NCBI RefSeq assembly: GCF_947507565.1
Contig: NC_089175.1
Coordinates: forward strand, 5,259,733 to 5,323,732
Direction: 5' to 3'
Length of the DNA stretch: 64,000 bases
Origin: Oscarella lobularis
Taxonomy: Eukaryota; Porifera; Homoscleromorpha; Homosclerophorida; Oscarellidae
The translations under genes were made by a program, and so were the position numbers. Under the pieces are notes generated by a model. That model was given only the letters and a program-made list of their open reading frames with translations, was not told the DNA's origin and searched no databases. Shown here piece by piece: positions 63,785 to 64,000 of this stretch. Position 1 is the stretch's first letter; every line of letters starts with the position of its first letter.

Positions 63785-64000
63785 CTACAAGTACAGAAAA
63801 GCCGACACAGCAGTCATTATGGCAATGACTGTGACAGACAGACGAAAGCTCGTCTCTTGACCGGACGAGGGATCTGTCTCGGTGCCGCGAGCTGGACTGG
63901 ACGCGGCATCTGTCTCCGTGTCGCGAGCTGAAGTCGGCGTAGGACAACCGATCGAGGACGGCGGCGTCCTTCCAAGGCACGTCTTCAAGACGCCGTTCCT
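63785..64000 (-). CDS. GFR-alpha/GAS1-like member 8, partial at window edge
   Basis: Only the C-terminal end is in the window: KTCLGRTPPSSIGC, a Thr/Ser/Glu-rich linker, and a hydrophobic tail (LSVTVIAIMTAVSAFLYL) consistent with a GPI signal. The gene continues past 64000. Confidence 0.65.
   Translation of the reverse strand, partial: RNGVLKTCLGRTPPSSIGCPTPTSARDTETDAASSPARGTETDPSSGQETSFRLSVTVIAIMTAVSAFLYL

Overview
This window is nuclear DNA from an animal. Protein-coding genes are broken by many short introns (about 45-110 nt, GT-AG with one likely GC-AG), a Pol III type tRNA-Trp is present, and the conserved genes are metazoan in character (axonemal TTC29, a PH-ZU5-UPA trio, an ATP7 copper pump, RPS3A, UQCC1, eIF2-gamma). 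Compact genes, tiny introns, DIRS and Helitron elements and GFR-alpha-like receptors with GDNF/GAS1-type cysteine domains suggest a non-bilaterian animal, possibly a sponge. That placement is inference, not shown by the sequence.

Layout. 1-20 kb is a nested transposon graveyard. It holds a decayed Ty3/Gypsy reverse transcriptase (1-600), two DIRS-type tyrosine-recombinase retrotransposon copies (an internally deleted one on the minus strand at 1.3-2.6 kb and a nearly full one on the plus strand at 3.8-7.6 kb), several inverted-repeat elements with readable target-site duplications (8364-9089, 10056-10751, 11325-13720 with a nested element at 12675-13385, 14365-14704, 17115-18312), a 0.8-kb palindromic minisatellite (15.1-15.9 kb), and seven Helitron 3' ends (hairpin plus CTAG/T). 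18.9-27.2 kb is a large autonomous-looking Helitron: a 2262-codon uninterrupted Rep/helicase/OTU frame on the minus strand, with an oppositely oriented two-exon RGG/KE-rich gene inside. 27437-31971 is a 4.5-kb element with terminal inverted repeats and a perfect 9-bp target-site duplication, carrying one 11-exon gene (about 1001 aa, coiled coil plus RING-like finger). It splits an older repeat in two and is the best candidate for an undescribed transposon type.

33-54 kb is ordinary gene-dense host sequence: an MFS transporter of the OFA/monocarboxylate type, an ATP7-type copper ATPase with three metal-binding domains, three tandem PH-ZU5-UPA genes with identical intron positions (the first carrying three YxxM motifs), RPS3A, TTC29, UQCC1 (minus strand), EIF2S3 (divergent from UQCC1), and tRNA-Trp(CCA). 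Exon phases were checked by hand for all the multi-exon genes listed, and each gives an uninterrupted reading frame.

54.2-64.0 kb, all on the minus strand, is a tandem array of secreted or GPI-anchored cysteine-rich proteins resembling GFR-alpha co-receptors (two or three GDNF/GAS1-like domains each). A block of about 4.34 kb is duplicated (55.3-59.66 and 59.66 to beyond 64 kb). Four members look intact, one is partial at the window edge, and the rest are broken by small indels, some shared between copies. Two intact members carry a variable stalk of heptads, each with an N-glycosylation sequon.
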